Source: CALACW01 sp002431305 (GTDB taxonomy: Bacteria; Bacillota; Clostridia; Oscillospirales; Acutalibacteraceae). Taken from it: DNA of 29,537 bases. Position 1 is the first letter of the stretch. Every line of letters begins with the position of its first letter. A program made the translations under genes and the position numbers. Below, piece after piece: positions 1 through 6,314 of the stretch. Below the pieces are notes generated by a model. The model was given only the letters and a program-made list of their open reading frames with translations, had not been told where the DNA came from and made no database searches. The stretch covers positions 1-29,537 of the forward strand of contig CALACW010000090.1 of NCBI GenBank assembly GCA_937890355.1. Reading direction: 5' to 3'.

Positions 1-2
1 TT

Positions 3-146
3 CCGACAACCGCAAAACCGACTCAGCCGACAACGGAAAAGCCGACCGTTCCGACAACCGCAAAACCGACTCAGCCGACAACGGAAAAGCCGACCGTTCC
101 GACAACCGCAAAACCGACTCAGCCGACAACGGAAAAGCCGACCGTT
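3..146 (+). repeat. Perfect 48-bp tandem repeat, three visible copies
   Basis: Units at 3-50, 51-98 and 99-146 are identical at every base. Each is made of two related 24-bp halves encoding PTTAKPTQ and PTTEKPTV. The first two bases of the window match the end of a further unit, so the array continues upstream. Unit length is a multiple of three, so copy-number change keeps the frame and alters only linker length. Confidence 0.95.
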
Positions 147-1487
147 CCGACCACTGAGGCGGAAAGTTCTTCATTTTTTGATCAGACGACTCAGGACAGA
201 AAGATAAACGAAAAAATACCTAAAGAAATAAGAAGCTATTTAGAGGGTAAGTTTGATTATAAGGGTATGATGTATTCCGGCGAAAACGGCAGAACTTTTA
301 TTTCCTATGCGTCGGACGGTACGCAGATGAAAGTTTTATTGTCCGATTCCGACGGAAAAACAAAAGGCGTACTTAAAACCGCAAAGAAGAATACATTCGG
401 AAAAGATGTTTTCACATATTATTACATCAACGAAAACGCTAAAACATATTGCGCGATTCCCGATATATTGCTGAAATATGCAGAGATTTCCCCCGATGAC
501 TTTATTATTAATAAAGGTTTAGATGGTTTGATTTATGAGGATTTTACCGTTGCCGATTCATCCGTGAACACAAACATTAATACCGTCTGCTATAAGTTTG
601 AAACGGATGACTCCGTAATAAAATTTCATATGGACGGCGAGGAGCTTATCGGTGTCGAGGAATGCAATAAAGCAGGCGAAATAAAGTCGATGACTCTTTT
701 TGACTACTTTTACAGCGAAGTTCCCGCCGAAAGATTTGAACTCACAGGCTATACGAAAGTAAGCCTTATGGATTTTTTTGAAGATGAATCCACGACGGCA
801 GATTCAACGGCAGAAGCTCCCGCAGATGAAACAGAGACAGACCCCGCCGTCACGGAAACTACAACGAAAAAAGAAATTACAACCGAACCCGTTTCAAGGC
901 GAGAGTATGACGAAAATCTGCCCGAGGACATAAAGAGCTATCTTGATAATACATTTACATTTGAAGGACAGATAATCACCTCGAGCAGTTCTCAGAATGT
1001 TAAATACACAATTTACGGGGACAATTTCCGTTTAGGAATGAATTCCGGCGGTCTCAGCTTTGACATGATGAAAGTTGTTGAAAAGAACGTCATAACCAAT
1101 AAAAATGTGTCAAAGTTCTACATTGTAAAAGATAAATCGTATATTATTTTAGATAAGAGTACTATGAAAATGATCGGAATGAGTGAGGACGACCTTGATT
1201 TATCCGGTTTTACTAATGATATTTCGGGTATGGAATGTACGACATTTGTTACTGAATTTAACGGTATAAACAATGTTGTATGTTATGAATTCTCGTCGGA
1301 ATCTTCGATTGTTAAATTCTATATGAACGGCGGGTCGCTTATCGGTGTTCAGACGTTTGATTCGGACGGAAACAATATAACAACCATGATTTTTGATTCG
1401 TTCTCAGGCGAAGTTCCCTCGTCTGCTTTCAGTCTTGAAGGGTATAAAAAAATGACGTTGACTCAATTCGTTTCAATGCTGAGCTAA
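3..1487 (+). CDS. Surface/secreted protein with Thr-Pro repeat and duplicated domain (5' partial)
   Basis: The frame is open from position 3 to the TAA at 1487, so the true start and any signal peptide lie before the window. The first 48 visible residues are three copies of PTTAKPTQPTTEKPTV, a typical extended Pro/Thr surface linker. Two homologous domains of about 190 residues follow. The first runs from IPKEIRSYL to MDFFED, the second from LPEDIKSYL to the C-terminus. They share VCY-F, a (V/I)KF-M-G--LIGV segment and a closing SEVP/GEVP--F-L-GY. A Thr/Glu-rich linker (near 790-900) joins them. I do not recognise the family; the repeating strand pattern could be a LolA-like half-barrel, but that is a guess. 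There is no C-terminal sorting motif or membrane segment. The gene ends before a bidirectional terminator. Confidence 0.8.
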   Translation, partial: PTTAKPTQPTTEKPTVPTTAKPTQPTTEKPTVPTTAKPTQPTTEKPTVPTTEAESSSFFDQTTQDRKINEKIPKEIRSYLEGKFDYKGMMYSGENGRTFISYASDGTQMKVLLSDSDGKTKGVLKTAKKNTFGKDVFTYYYINENAKTYCAIPDILLKYAEISPDDFIINKGLDGLIYEDFTVADSSVNTNINTVCYKFETDDSVIKFHMDGEELIGVEECNKAGEIKSMTLFDYFYSEVPAERFELTGYTKVSLMDFFEDESTTADSTAEAPADETETDPAVTETTTKKEITTEPVSRREYDENLPEDIKSYLDNTFTFEGQIITSSSSQNVKYTIYGDNFRLGMNSGGLSFDMMKVVEKNVITNKNVSKFYIVKDKSYIILDKSTMKMIGMSEDDLDLSGFTNDISGMECTTFVTEFNGINNVVCYEFSSESSIVKFYMNGGSLIGVQTFDSDGNNITTMIFDSFSGEVPSSAFSLEGYKKMTLTQFVSMLS

Positions 1488-1510
1488 ATAATTTAATTTA
1501 AAATAAAAAA

Positions 1511-1562
1511 ACAGGGCTGTAAAAAAACCGGTGCATCGTATCAGGTTTTTTACAGCCTTTTG
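1511..1562. terminator. Bidirectional terminator between convergent genes
   Basis: A GGCTGTAAAA...TTTTACAGCC stem of about 14 bp with one bulge is followed by TTTT on the plus strand. It is preceded by an A-run that gives a U-tract on the minus strand. It sits between the end of the surface-protein gene and the end of the pseudouridine synthase gene. Confidence 0.8.
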
Positions 1563-1570
1563 CTGTCTGT

Positions 1571-2476
1571 CTATATAGACTTAAACGGTTTATCCGGGTT
1601 GTTGATAAGCGACAGCATATCCTCCGGAATGGGAGCCGTAAAGGTCATTTCCTCGTTTGTTACAGGATGAATCAGCGTCAGTTTTTCGCAGTGGAGCGCG
1701 GCTCTGTTTATCGAAAAATCCGTGCTCGAATACATTTCATCTCCCGCGAGGGGCGCGCCTATTGACGAGAAGTGAACGCGTATCTGGTGAGTTCTGCCCG
1801 TTTCGAGCGTAACGCGTACGAGTGTGCGTTTGCCGTCGCTTGATACGGGGGTATAGTGCGTTACCGCCTCGTCGCCGATATCGCCGTCAGAGGCTGCCCT
1901 TAGTGATTTCATGGGGTCGGGTCTGTATATTTTTTTGTTTATAGTTCCGGGCGAGTCGTAAAATCCCTTGACAATCGCAAAATATTCTTTTTCATATCTG
2001 TCGGGCAGAAACGCGGCGGAATATCTATTCATGGCGAGCAGAACAAGTCCCGACGTCTGTTTGTCGAGTCTGCCTACTGCGCGGAACGATATGTTTTTGC
2101 CTTTATTTTTAAGATAACCCACCGCCGCGTTTGCGAGCGTGTCGCCCTGATGGTTGTGCGTGGGGTGAACCGCAAGCCCCGCAGGTTTGTTGACAACCAT
2201 AATGTCGTCGTCCTCGTATACGATATTAAGCGGAAAATCCGTCGGTTCGATTTCATTTTTGTCGTCGGGAATGTTTATGCTCAGAATGTCGCCGGCTTTT
2301 ATTCTGTCGATTGTTCTGATGTGTCCGCCGTTCAGCTGAATACCGTCGGGAAGCTGTTTTAGAACGGAAACGAGACGGCACGAAAATTTCTTTTCTCCCC
2401 GTAAAAAATGCACGACCTTTTTGCCGTCGTAAGTGTCGGGGATTATGTATTCCAAATGTCTTGACAATGTTATCAC
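1571..2476 (-). CDS. RluA/RluD-family pseudouridine synthase
   Basis: Predicted to isomerise specific uridines in rRNA or tRNA. The 301-residue protein has a short S4-like N-terminal region (about 15-75), then VNKPAGLAVHPT, the catalytic motif GRLDKQTSG (Asp at about 138) and the C-terminal TGRTHQIRVH motif, all typical of the RluA/RluC/RluD group. The target cannot be told from sequence; RluD-like 23S modification is most likely. The start is taken as GTG at 2476. No clear Shine-Dalgarno lies upstream, and a good -10 box sits only 8 nt away, so the mRNA may be nearly leaderless. It is separated from the upstream regulator gene by two terminators, so it appears to be a single-gene unit. Confidence 0.9.
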   Translation of the reverse strand: MITLSRHLEYIIPDTYDGKKVVHFLRGEKKFSCRLVSVLKQLPDGIQLNGGHIRTIDRIKAGDILSINIPDDKNEIEPTDFPLNIVYEDDDIMVVNKPAGLAVHPTHNHQGDTLANAAVGYLKNKGKNISFRAVGRLDKQTSGLVLLAMNRYSAAFLPDRYEKEYFAIVKGFYDSPGTINKKIYRPDPMKSLRAASDGDIGDEAVTHYTPVSSDGKRTLVRVTLETGRTHQIRVHFSSIGAPLAGDEMYSSTDFSINRAALHCEKLTLIHPVTNEEMTFTAPIPEDMLSLINNPDKPFKSI

Positions 2477-2484
2477 CGAGATAT

Positions 2485-2513
2485 ATTATACACGATTTTT
2501 GTGTATGAGTAAA
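2485..2513 (-). promoter_or_regulatory. Promoter for the RluA-family gene
   Basis: TTTACT (2508-2513) and TATAAT (2485-2490) are separated by 17 bp on the minus strand. The -10 ends 8 nt before the GTG start. The -35 abuts the U-tract of the upstream terminator. Confidence 0.55.
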
Positions 2514-2514
2514 C

Positions 2515-2542
2515 AAAAAAAGACTGCGCAGAATGTGCAGTC
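2515..2542 (-). terminator. Second terminator downstream of the AbrB-like gene
   Basis: Arms GACTGC/GCAGTC (2522-2527, 2537-2542) with a minus-strand run of seven T at 2515-2521. Confidence 0.65.
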
Positions 2543-2544
2543 AC

Positions 2545-2577
2545 AAAAATAAAAGCCGCAGGCGTTAAAACTGCGGC
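2545..2577 (-). terminator. First terminator downstream of the AbrB-like gene
   Basis: A perfect 7-bp stem GCCGCAG/CTGCGGC (2555-2561, 2571-2577) is followed on the minus strand by a T-rich tract. Confidence 0.75.
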
Positions 2578-2589
2578 TCGGTATTTATT

Positions 2590-2853
2590 TTATTCTCCGA
2601 GTTTCTCTGCTTTGTCGTAGAGTTTCTCAATGCACTCTTTGCAGATCTTCTGTCCGTTGTACTCAACAATGTTGTCAAGTCCCTTACAGAAAATGCAGGA
2701 CGGTGAGTACTTGCGAAGAATGATTTTGTCGTCGTCTACAAAGACCTCAAGCGCGTCCGAAGAATCCATAAGATTCATGGTGCGGCGAAGCTCCATAGGG
2801 ATAACGAAACGGCCGACTGCGTCGATCGTTCTAACAATACCGGTTGATTTCAT
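2590..2853 (-). CDS. AbrB/SpoVT-like transition-state regulator with C-terminal Cys motif
   Basis: An 87-residue DNA-binding protein. Residues 1-48 match the swapped-hairpin AbrB/SpoVT N-terminal domain (MKSTGIVRTIDAVGRFVIP, then ELRR and a DDKIILRKY strand). The C-terminal part carries two CxxC pairs (Cys 53/56 and 71/74), suggesting a small zinc-binding or redox-sensitive module in place of the usual AbrB tail. Such proteins are common in Clostridia and usually act as global growth-phase repressors; the targets here are unknown. GGAGGCG lies ahead of the ATG. It has its own promoter and two terminators, so it is monocistronic. Confidence 0.9.
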   Translation of the reverse strand: MKSTGIVRTIDAVGRFVIPMELRRTMNLMDSSDALEVFVDDDKIILRKYSPSCIFCKGLDNIVEYNGQKICKECIEKLYDKAEKLGE

Positions 2854-2890
2854 AATTAAACGCCTCCAACAAAAATATTAACGCACTTTT

Positions 2891-2919
2891 ATTCTAGCAT
2901 AAAAAAAGCTACTTGTCAA
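2891..2919 (-). promoter_or_regulatory. SigA-type promoter of the AbrB-like gene
   Basis: TTGACA (2914-2919) and TAGAAT (2891-2896) on the minus strand with exactly 17 bp between. It lies about 40 nt upstream of the start codon. Confidence 0.8.
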
Positions 2920-3158
2920 TAATTATTTGTATTTGTAAAAAAGTGGTTCGTTGTGTCGGTTTTTATGCATCTTTAGTGTGATATATGAATTATAAGGAGT
3001 GTTTTGTGAACAGAATTTTGGAAATTGTTGATTATTTATGCATAAAAATTGAATTTATACAGTAAAAATAAAACAGGAATAAGATAAAAAAATAATATTT
3101 TTCAATTTTTCTATAAAAATTTTCTCAAAATATTATAGAATTTGTCGATTATTTTCTG
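2920..3158. other. AT-rich intergenic region
   Basis: About 240 bp between the AbrB-like promoter and the next gene hold no convincing gene. A 19-codon reading frame at 3006-3065 (GTG start, AAGGAG at 2994-2999) is the only coding candidate and is weak. TTTATGCAT occurs twice, and TTGTYGATTATTT occurs at 3025 and 3142, which could be regulator sites in this very AT-rich stretch. Confidence 0.4.
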
Positions 3159-3164
3159 TATAAT
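3159..3164 (+). promoter_or_regulatory. Candidate -10 box for the zinc-ribbon/TPM operon
   Basis: TATAAT ends 17 nt before the ATG at 3182. No good -35 is found at 16-18 bp, so this may need an activator or be a weak promoter. Confidence 0.4.
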
Positions 3165-3181
3165 TAAAAAGGGTGATTATA

Positions 3182-4210
3182 ATGCAGGCATCGGCATATA
3201 AATGTCCCGCATGCGGACGGGGGATATCCTTCGATCCGGAATCGGGTAAATTTGTTTGCGAATTTTGTAATAACGTGTATACTGCTGAACAGATTGAAAA
3301 TGACGAAAATAAAAATGACGTCGATTATTCTCAGTTCAGTGAGTATGTTTGTCCCAACTGCGGAGCGCAGGTCGTAACGGATGCAACGGACGCCGCGGGA
3401 TTCTGCTATTTCTGCGACAGTCCCGTTGTGATGAACAGCAGACTTACGGGTGAGTTTAAGCCTGACGGCATAATTCCGTTTAAAATTTCAAAGGAATTTG
3501 CACAGCAGAAATTTGACGAGATGAAGAAAAAGAAAAAGTTTCTTCCTAAGGGGTTCGGTGACGACAAAAAGAACAGTTCGCTTAAAGGCATATACATGCC
3601 GTACAGGCTTATTGATTCTCTGTCGGACGGTACGATGACCGCCCAGTCGAAAGAGGTCAATGTCTGGACGGACGGTGAGACCGAGTATACGGAGACGATA
3701 ACGTACCGGCATTTCAGACAGGGCGAGGTAAAGTCATTGGGCATATCCCAGTTCGCTCTGAAGGGCGAGGATAAAAAACTGATGTCTAACGTCTGTCCGT
3801 ATACGAGGGATTCGATAATCCCATTCTCTACGTCGTATCTGTCGGGCTTTTTCGCAGAGAAAAACGACATTACCGAGGAAGAGATGAAGCCCGAGGCAGA
3901 GGGCAAAATAAAAGGGCTGGTACGCTCTCAGCTGTCGTCAACGATACCGCGTTCGATTACCATAACCGAGTCGTTCGACGTAGATATCAAAAACGAGGAC
4001 TGGAAATACGTTTTACTGCCCATATGGGTCAGTACGTATAAGCACGAGGGCAAGATATATACATACGCCATGAACGGCGAAACAGGCAAGATATGCGGAG
4101 AACTTCCCGTTTCCAAACAGAAACTGGCGGGACTCGCGGCGGGCTGTTTTGCAGGCGCGGGAATAATCGTGTCGTTTTTATCAATGCTTTTTATGGGAGG
4201 TATACTCTGA
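3182..4210 (+). CDS. Double zinc-ribbon membrane protein (TFIIB-type zinc ribbon)
   Basis: A 342-residue protein with two Cys4 zinc ribbons: Cys 8, 11, 26, 29 and Cys 57, 60, 75, 78. A mixed alpha/beta domain of unknown role follows, from about 90 to 310. It ends in one membrane segment (about 312-340) rich in Ala, Gly, Ile and Leu, so it is probably a tail-anchored cytoplasmic protein. The ATG at 3182 is preferred over the in-frame GTG at 3173 because AGGGTG then sits at a normal distance. The stop overlaps the next start by one base (TGATG), so the two are translationally coupled. Proteins of this type are often encoded beside TPM-domain proteins in Clostridia. Function is unknown. Confidence 0.8.
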   Translation: MQASAYKCPACGRGISFDPESGKFVCEFCNNVYTAEQIENDENKNDVDYSQFSEYVCPNCGAQVVTDATDAAGFCYFCDSPVVMNSRLTGEFKPDGIIPFKISKEFAQQKFDEMKKKKKFLPKGFGDDKKNSSLKGIYMPYRLIDSLSDGTMTAQSKEVNVWTDGETEYTETITYRHFRQGEVKSLGISQFALKGEDKKLMSNVCPYTRDSIIPFSTSYLSGFFAEKNDITEEEMKPEAEGKIKGLVRSQLSSTIPRSITITESFDVDIKNEDWKYVLLPIWVSTYKHEGKIYTYAMNGETGKICGELPVSKQKLAGLAAGCFAGAGIIVSFLSMLFMGGIL

Positions 4211-5100
4211 TGAAAAGAATGAATAGGATAATATGCGTAACGGTTTCCGTTTTAGTATTAATATGTGTTGCTTCGCTGACTGTTTTCGGTGCAAATACCG
4301 TTATAGACGACAGGTCCGGATTTTTATTTGAATCCGAAAAAAACGAATGCATGGATATTATTAAAGAGGTTTCGGCGAAATACAATATCAACATTCATAT
4401 CGTAACGGATGATTTCTATGACGGGACATACGACGACGCGGGCAAGGATTTTGCGTTCGACTATTACCGCAGTATATACGGCGACAGCGTGGAAAACGGC
4501 GTTATACTGGCTGTCGATAATTTAGGCGGCGCAGGTAACAGATATGTTTACATACTCGCTTCGGGTATATGCTCCGAGCATATCAATGAATACGATATCG
4601 ACGATATAACGCTCGAACTGCAAAACTATATTGTCGACGACGATATAAAGGGATGTATTATTTACTTCCTCAACAGCGTCGATTATTATATGAATAAAGA
4701 ACCGTCGACAGAGGATTACGGATATTATGACAATGATTATAATAATTCGGATAATGATTATGACTATGATTCCTCGTCGTACAGAACTGCCTCTATAAAG
4801 GCAAACGCCGGTAAAATAATATTATTTGCCGTAATCGGCGGAATCGCGGGCGCGGTTGTCTCCGTGCTGATTGTAACCCGCAGATACAAGCAGTTCGGCG
4901 TGGTAAAGGGAATCGATGCTAATGCGGTTTCAAGCGTACATCTTAACGCTTCTACGGACAACGTTATAAACAGAGTAGTTACAACGAGACGTATACCGAA
5001 AGAACCGCCCCCGGACAGTCATTCCGACGGCGGACATTCGTCCGGATTCTCAGGCGGAAGCTCGGGAGGAGGATTCTCCGGCGGAGGCAGAGGATTCTAA
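4210..5100 (+). CDS. TPM-domain membrane protein with Gly/Ser-rich tail
   Basis: A 296-residue protein with a signal peptide (about 1-27, ending near VFGAN) and an extracytoplasmic TPM-type domain (about 30-155). An Asp/Tyr/Asn-rich linker follows, then a membrane segment near 199-221, a short cytoplasmic region and a C-terminal SSGGGFSGGGRGF tail typical of YgcG/TPM proteins. The start at 4210 follows GGGAGG by 9 nt. TPM domains have been linked to phosphatase activity and to photosystem or membrane-protein quality control, but bacterial versions are poorly understood. Coupling to the zinc-ribbon protein suggests a two-part membrane assembly. An upstream in-frame extension into the previous gene is less likely because it would bury the signal peptide. 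Confidence 0.8.
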   Translation: MKRMNRIICVTVSVLVLICVASLTVFGANTVIDDRSGFLFESEKNECMDIIKEVSAKYNINIHIVTDDFYDGTYDDAGKDFAFDYYRSIYGDSVENGVILAVDNLGGAGNRYVYILASGICSEHINEYDIDDITLELQNYIVDDDIKGCIIYFLNSVDYYMNKEPSTEDYGYYDNDYNNSDNDYDYDSSSYRTASIKANAGKIILFAVIGGIAGAVVSVLIVTRRYKQFGVVKGIDANAVSSVHLNASTDNVINRVVTTRRIPKEPPPDSHSDGGHSSGFSGGSSGGGFSGGGRGF

Positions 5101-5120
5101 AAAAGTACGGTAATAAATAA

Positions 5121-5157
5121 AGGGAGCTGTAAACCGGAGTTTACAGCCCTCTTTTTA
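5121..5157. terminator. Bidirectional terminator
   Basis: CTGTAAAC/GTTTACAG stem with flanking G/C pairs and CTTTTTATTTT on the plus strand; the minus strand has CCCTTTATTTATT. It lies between converging genes. Its core resembles the terminator at 1511-1562. Confidence 0.75.
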
Positions 5158-5161
5158 TTTT

Positions 5162-5195
5162 GTCTGTGTTGAGAATTTGACAGACGAATTTTTTT
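5162..5195 (+). terminator. Possible backup terminator
   Basis: GTCTGT/ACAGAC arms (5162-5167, 5180-5185) followed by GAATTTTTTT on the plus strand. Confidence 0.4.
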
Positions 5196-5196
5196 A

Positions 5197-5430
5197 TTAA
5201 TAATGATTTACACCGCAGGTGCAGGTTTTCTTAGTCCCGAATATTCTCCAAAGTATACGGATTATTTTATAGAACAGTCTTGCGATTGCATTGTCCTTGT
5301 GGCATATGCATGAGCAGTCTGTTTTGAGCTTTTCTCCGCACTTGTCGCAGCTGCCGTCGTTGTTGTCGTCAGCGTGACCTGTTGCAATGCTTGTAATTTC
5401 TTTCTGAGTCTCGTTGCAGAATATGCACAT
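5197..5430 (-). CDS. C-terminal half of a frameshifted secreted protein; Cys-rich tail
   Basis: This frame reads on naturally from upstream as HFDGTCTEDGYVVKMCIFC, so the ATG at 5430 is probably internal, not a real start. The segment has CxxC pairs (MCIFC, CDKCG), a GHADDNNDGSCDKCGE stretch, a CSCICHK motif, a hydrophobic/basic helix around ARLFYKIIRILWRIFG and an ending TCTCGVNHY. This kind of Cys-rich ending is familiar from large repeat-bearing surface proteins of gut Clostridia; its role (zinc binding, wall or membrane association) is not known. It is out of frame with the signal-peptide half at 5433-5879, so the pair is best read as one broken gene. Confidence 0.6.
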   Translation of the reverse strand: MCIFCNETQKEITSIATGHADDNNDGSCDKCGEKLKTDCSCICHKDNAIARLFYKIIRILWRIFGTKKTCTCGVNHY

Positions 5431-5432
5431 TT

Positions 5433-5879
5433 TTACAACATAGCCGTCCTCTGTGCACGTTCCGTCAAAATGAGATATACTTTAATTTCTGTAATGTCTT
5501 TATCATACAGCACGCCGTCTACTGATATATAATTTGGATTCGTTTCCGATACTTCGACGCTTTCAAGATTTTCAAATTTATAGAATTCCATTTCAATCCA
5601 AGAAAGCTCTTCGTAAGAAAATTTTAAATTGTCGAAGTCGATGTTATCTGTGAGATAGAGTTTTGTTACCAAATCAAAATCGTCGGACTTGTTTAAAATG
5701 ATTTCGCCTGTGTCTGACACATACAGCAGACCGTTTTCATAGAGTTTCCAGCCGTCACCGCTTTGCATTACTTTACCGTTACCGGTATCGTACTCTGCAA
5801 AGGCTGTAACTGCCGTGCCGGGGATTAAAAGTAATAATGACAAAAGTAATGCCATTATTCGTTTGGGAAATTTTAACAT
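5433..5879 (-). CDS. N-terminal half of a frameshifted secreted protein; signal peptide and LRR remnant
   Basis: The start at 5879 is chosen because GGAGG lies about 10 nt upstream; an in-frame ATG at 5900 is upstream of that site. MLKFPKRIMALLLSLLLLIP...AFA is a clear signal peptide. Residues about 30-130 include a single BspA-like leucine-rich piece (LESVEVSETNPNYISVDGVLYDKD). After KVYL the frame runs only about 12 codons to a stop, with a tail (RAQRTAML) that looks out of frame, while the adjacent frame continues sensibly as HFDGTCTEDG. One base lost (or two gained) near 5470-5490 explains this. It could also be a sequencing error. The gene has its own strong promoter, so it may still be expressed. 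Confidence 0.6.
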   Translation of the reverse strand: MLKFPKRIMALLLSLLLLIPGTAVTAFAEYDTGNGKVMQSGDGWKLYENGLLYVSDTGEIILNKSDDFDLVTKLYLTDNIDFDNLKFSYEELSWIEMEFYKFENLESVEVSETNPNYISVDGVLYDKDITEIKVYLILTERAQRTAML

Positions 5880-5931
5880 TTTTATACCTCCAATTTTCAT
5901 TTTTGTACAAAATTATTACAAGTACAAAATA

Positions 5932-5960
5932 AATATACCATAGTATTTATTGACTGTCAA
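5932..5960 (-). promoter_or_regulatory. SigA-type promoter of the broken secreted-protein gene
   Basis: TTGACA (5955-5960), 17-bp spacer, TATATT (5932-5937), reading leftward. It lies immediately beside the palindrome at 5965-5989, so both divergent genes could be controlled together. Confidence 0.65.
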
Positions 5961-5964
5961 CAAC

Positions 5965-5989
5965 AAAATTACAATGGTATTGTAATTTT
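5965..5989. promoter_or_regulatory. 25-bp palindrome, likely XRE repressor operator
   Basis: Perfect 11-bp arms, AAAATTACAAT and ATTGTAATTTT, flank GGT. The site sits 4 bp from the leftward -35 box and directly before the rightward TATATT at 5990-5995, 22 bp upstream of the XRE start. This position would let the encoded repressor control itself and the divergent gene. Confidence 0.6.
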
Positions 5990-6011
5990 TATATTGTTTG
6001 GCGGTGTTATT

Positions 6012-6305
6012 ATGTTAAATGAAAATATAAGAGCCCTGAGACTTGCAAGGTCTATGAGTCAGGTTGAGCTTGCCGAAAAGCTGTCTGTTACAAAGCAGAG
6101 CGTGTCGAACTGGGAGAATGATAATATTCAACCGTCTATCGAAATGCTCGTTAAGATTTCCGGCGTTTTCAATGTTTCGACGGATTTTCTTCTCGGGCTT
6201 GACGACAGACGGTATATCGATGTTACGGGTATTCCGGATGACGCGGCGGCGCATATTCAGCAGGTTATAAACGATATCAAATCGGCGCTCGGCAGTCAGG
6301 CGTAA
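6012..6305 (+). CDS. Small XRE-family helix-turn-helix regulator
   Basis: A 97-residue protein. Residues about 5-60 form an XRE/Cro-CI helix-turn-helix (NIRALRLARSMSQVELAEKL, then VTKQSVSNWENDNIQPS and a typical LVKISGVFNVSTDFLLG closing helix). A short tail (about 63-97) may mediate dimerisation. The ATG at 6012 is preferred over the TTG at 5994; GGCGGTG is the likely ribosome site. It probably binds the palindrome in its own promoter region. The stop lies only 9 bp from that of the converging AlkD gene, and no terminator is visible between them. Confidence 0.85.
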   Translation: MLNENIRALRLARSMSQVELAEKLSVTKQSVSNWENDNIQPSIEMLVKISGVFNVSTDFLLGLDDRRYIDVTGIPDDAAAHIQQVINDIKSALGSQA

Positions 6306-6314
6306 ATATTCGAA

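Noticed and set aside
1..146. CRISPR-like repeat array
   Set aside because: The units are directly contiguous without spacers and are in frame with a protein.
3406..3906. 166-codon minus-strand open frame in the zinc-ribbon gene
   Set aside because: It lies opposite a well supported gene and shows no recognisable protein features.
5440..5500. Programmed ribosomal frameshift joining the two halves
   Set aside because: No convincing slippery heptamer or downstream structure is seen; a simple indel is more likely.
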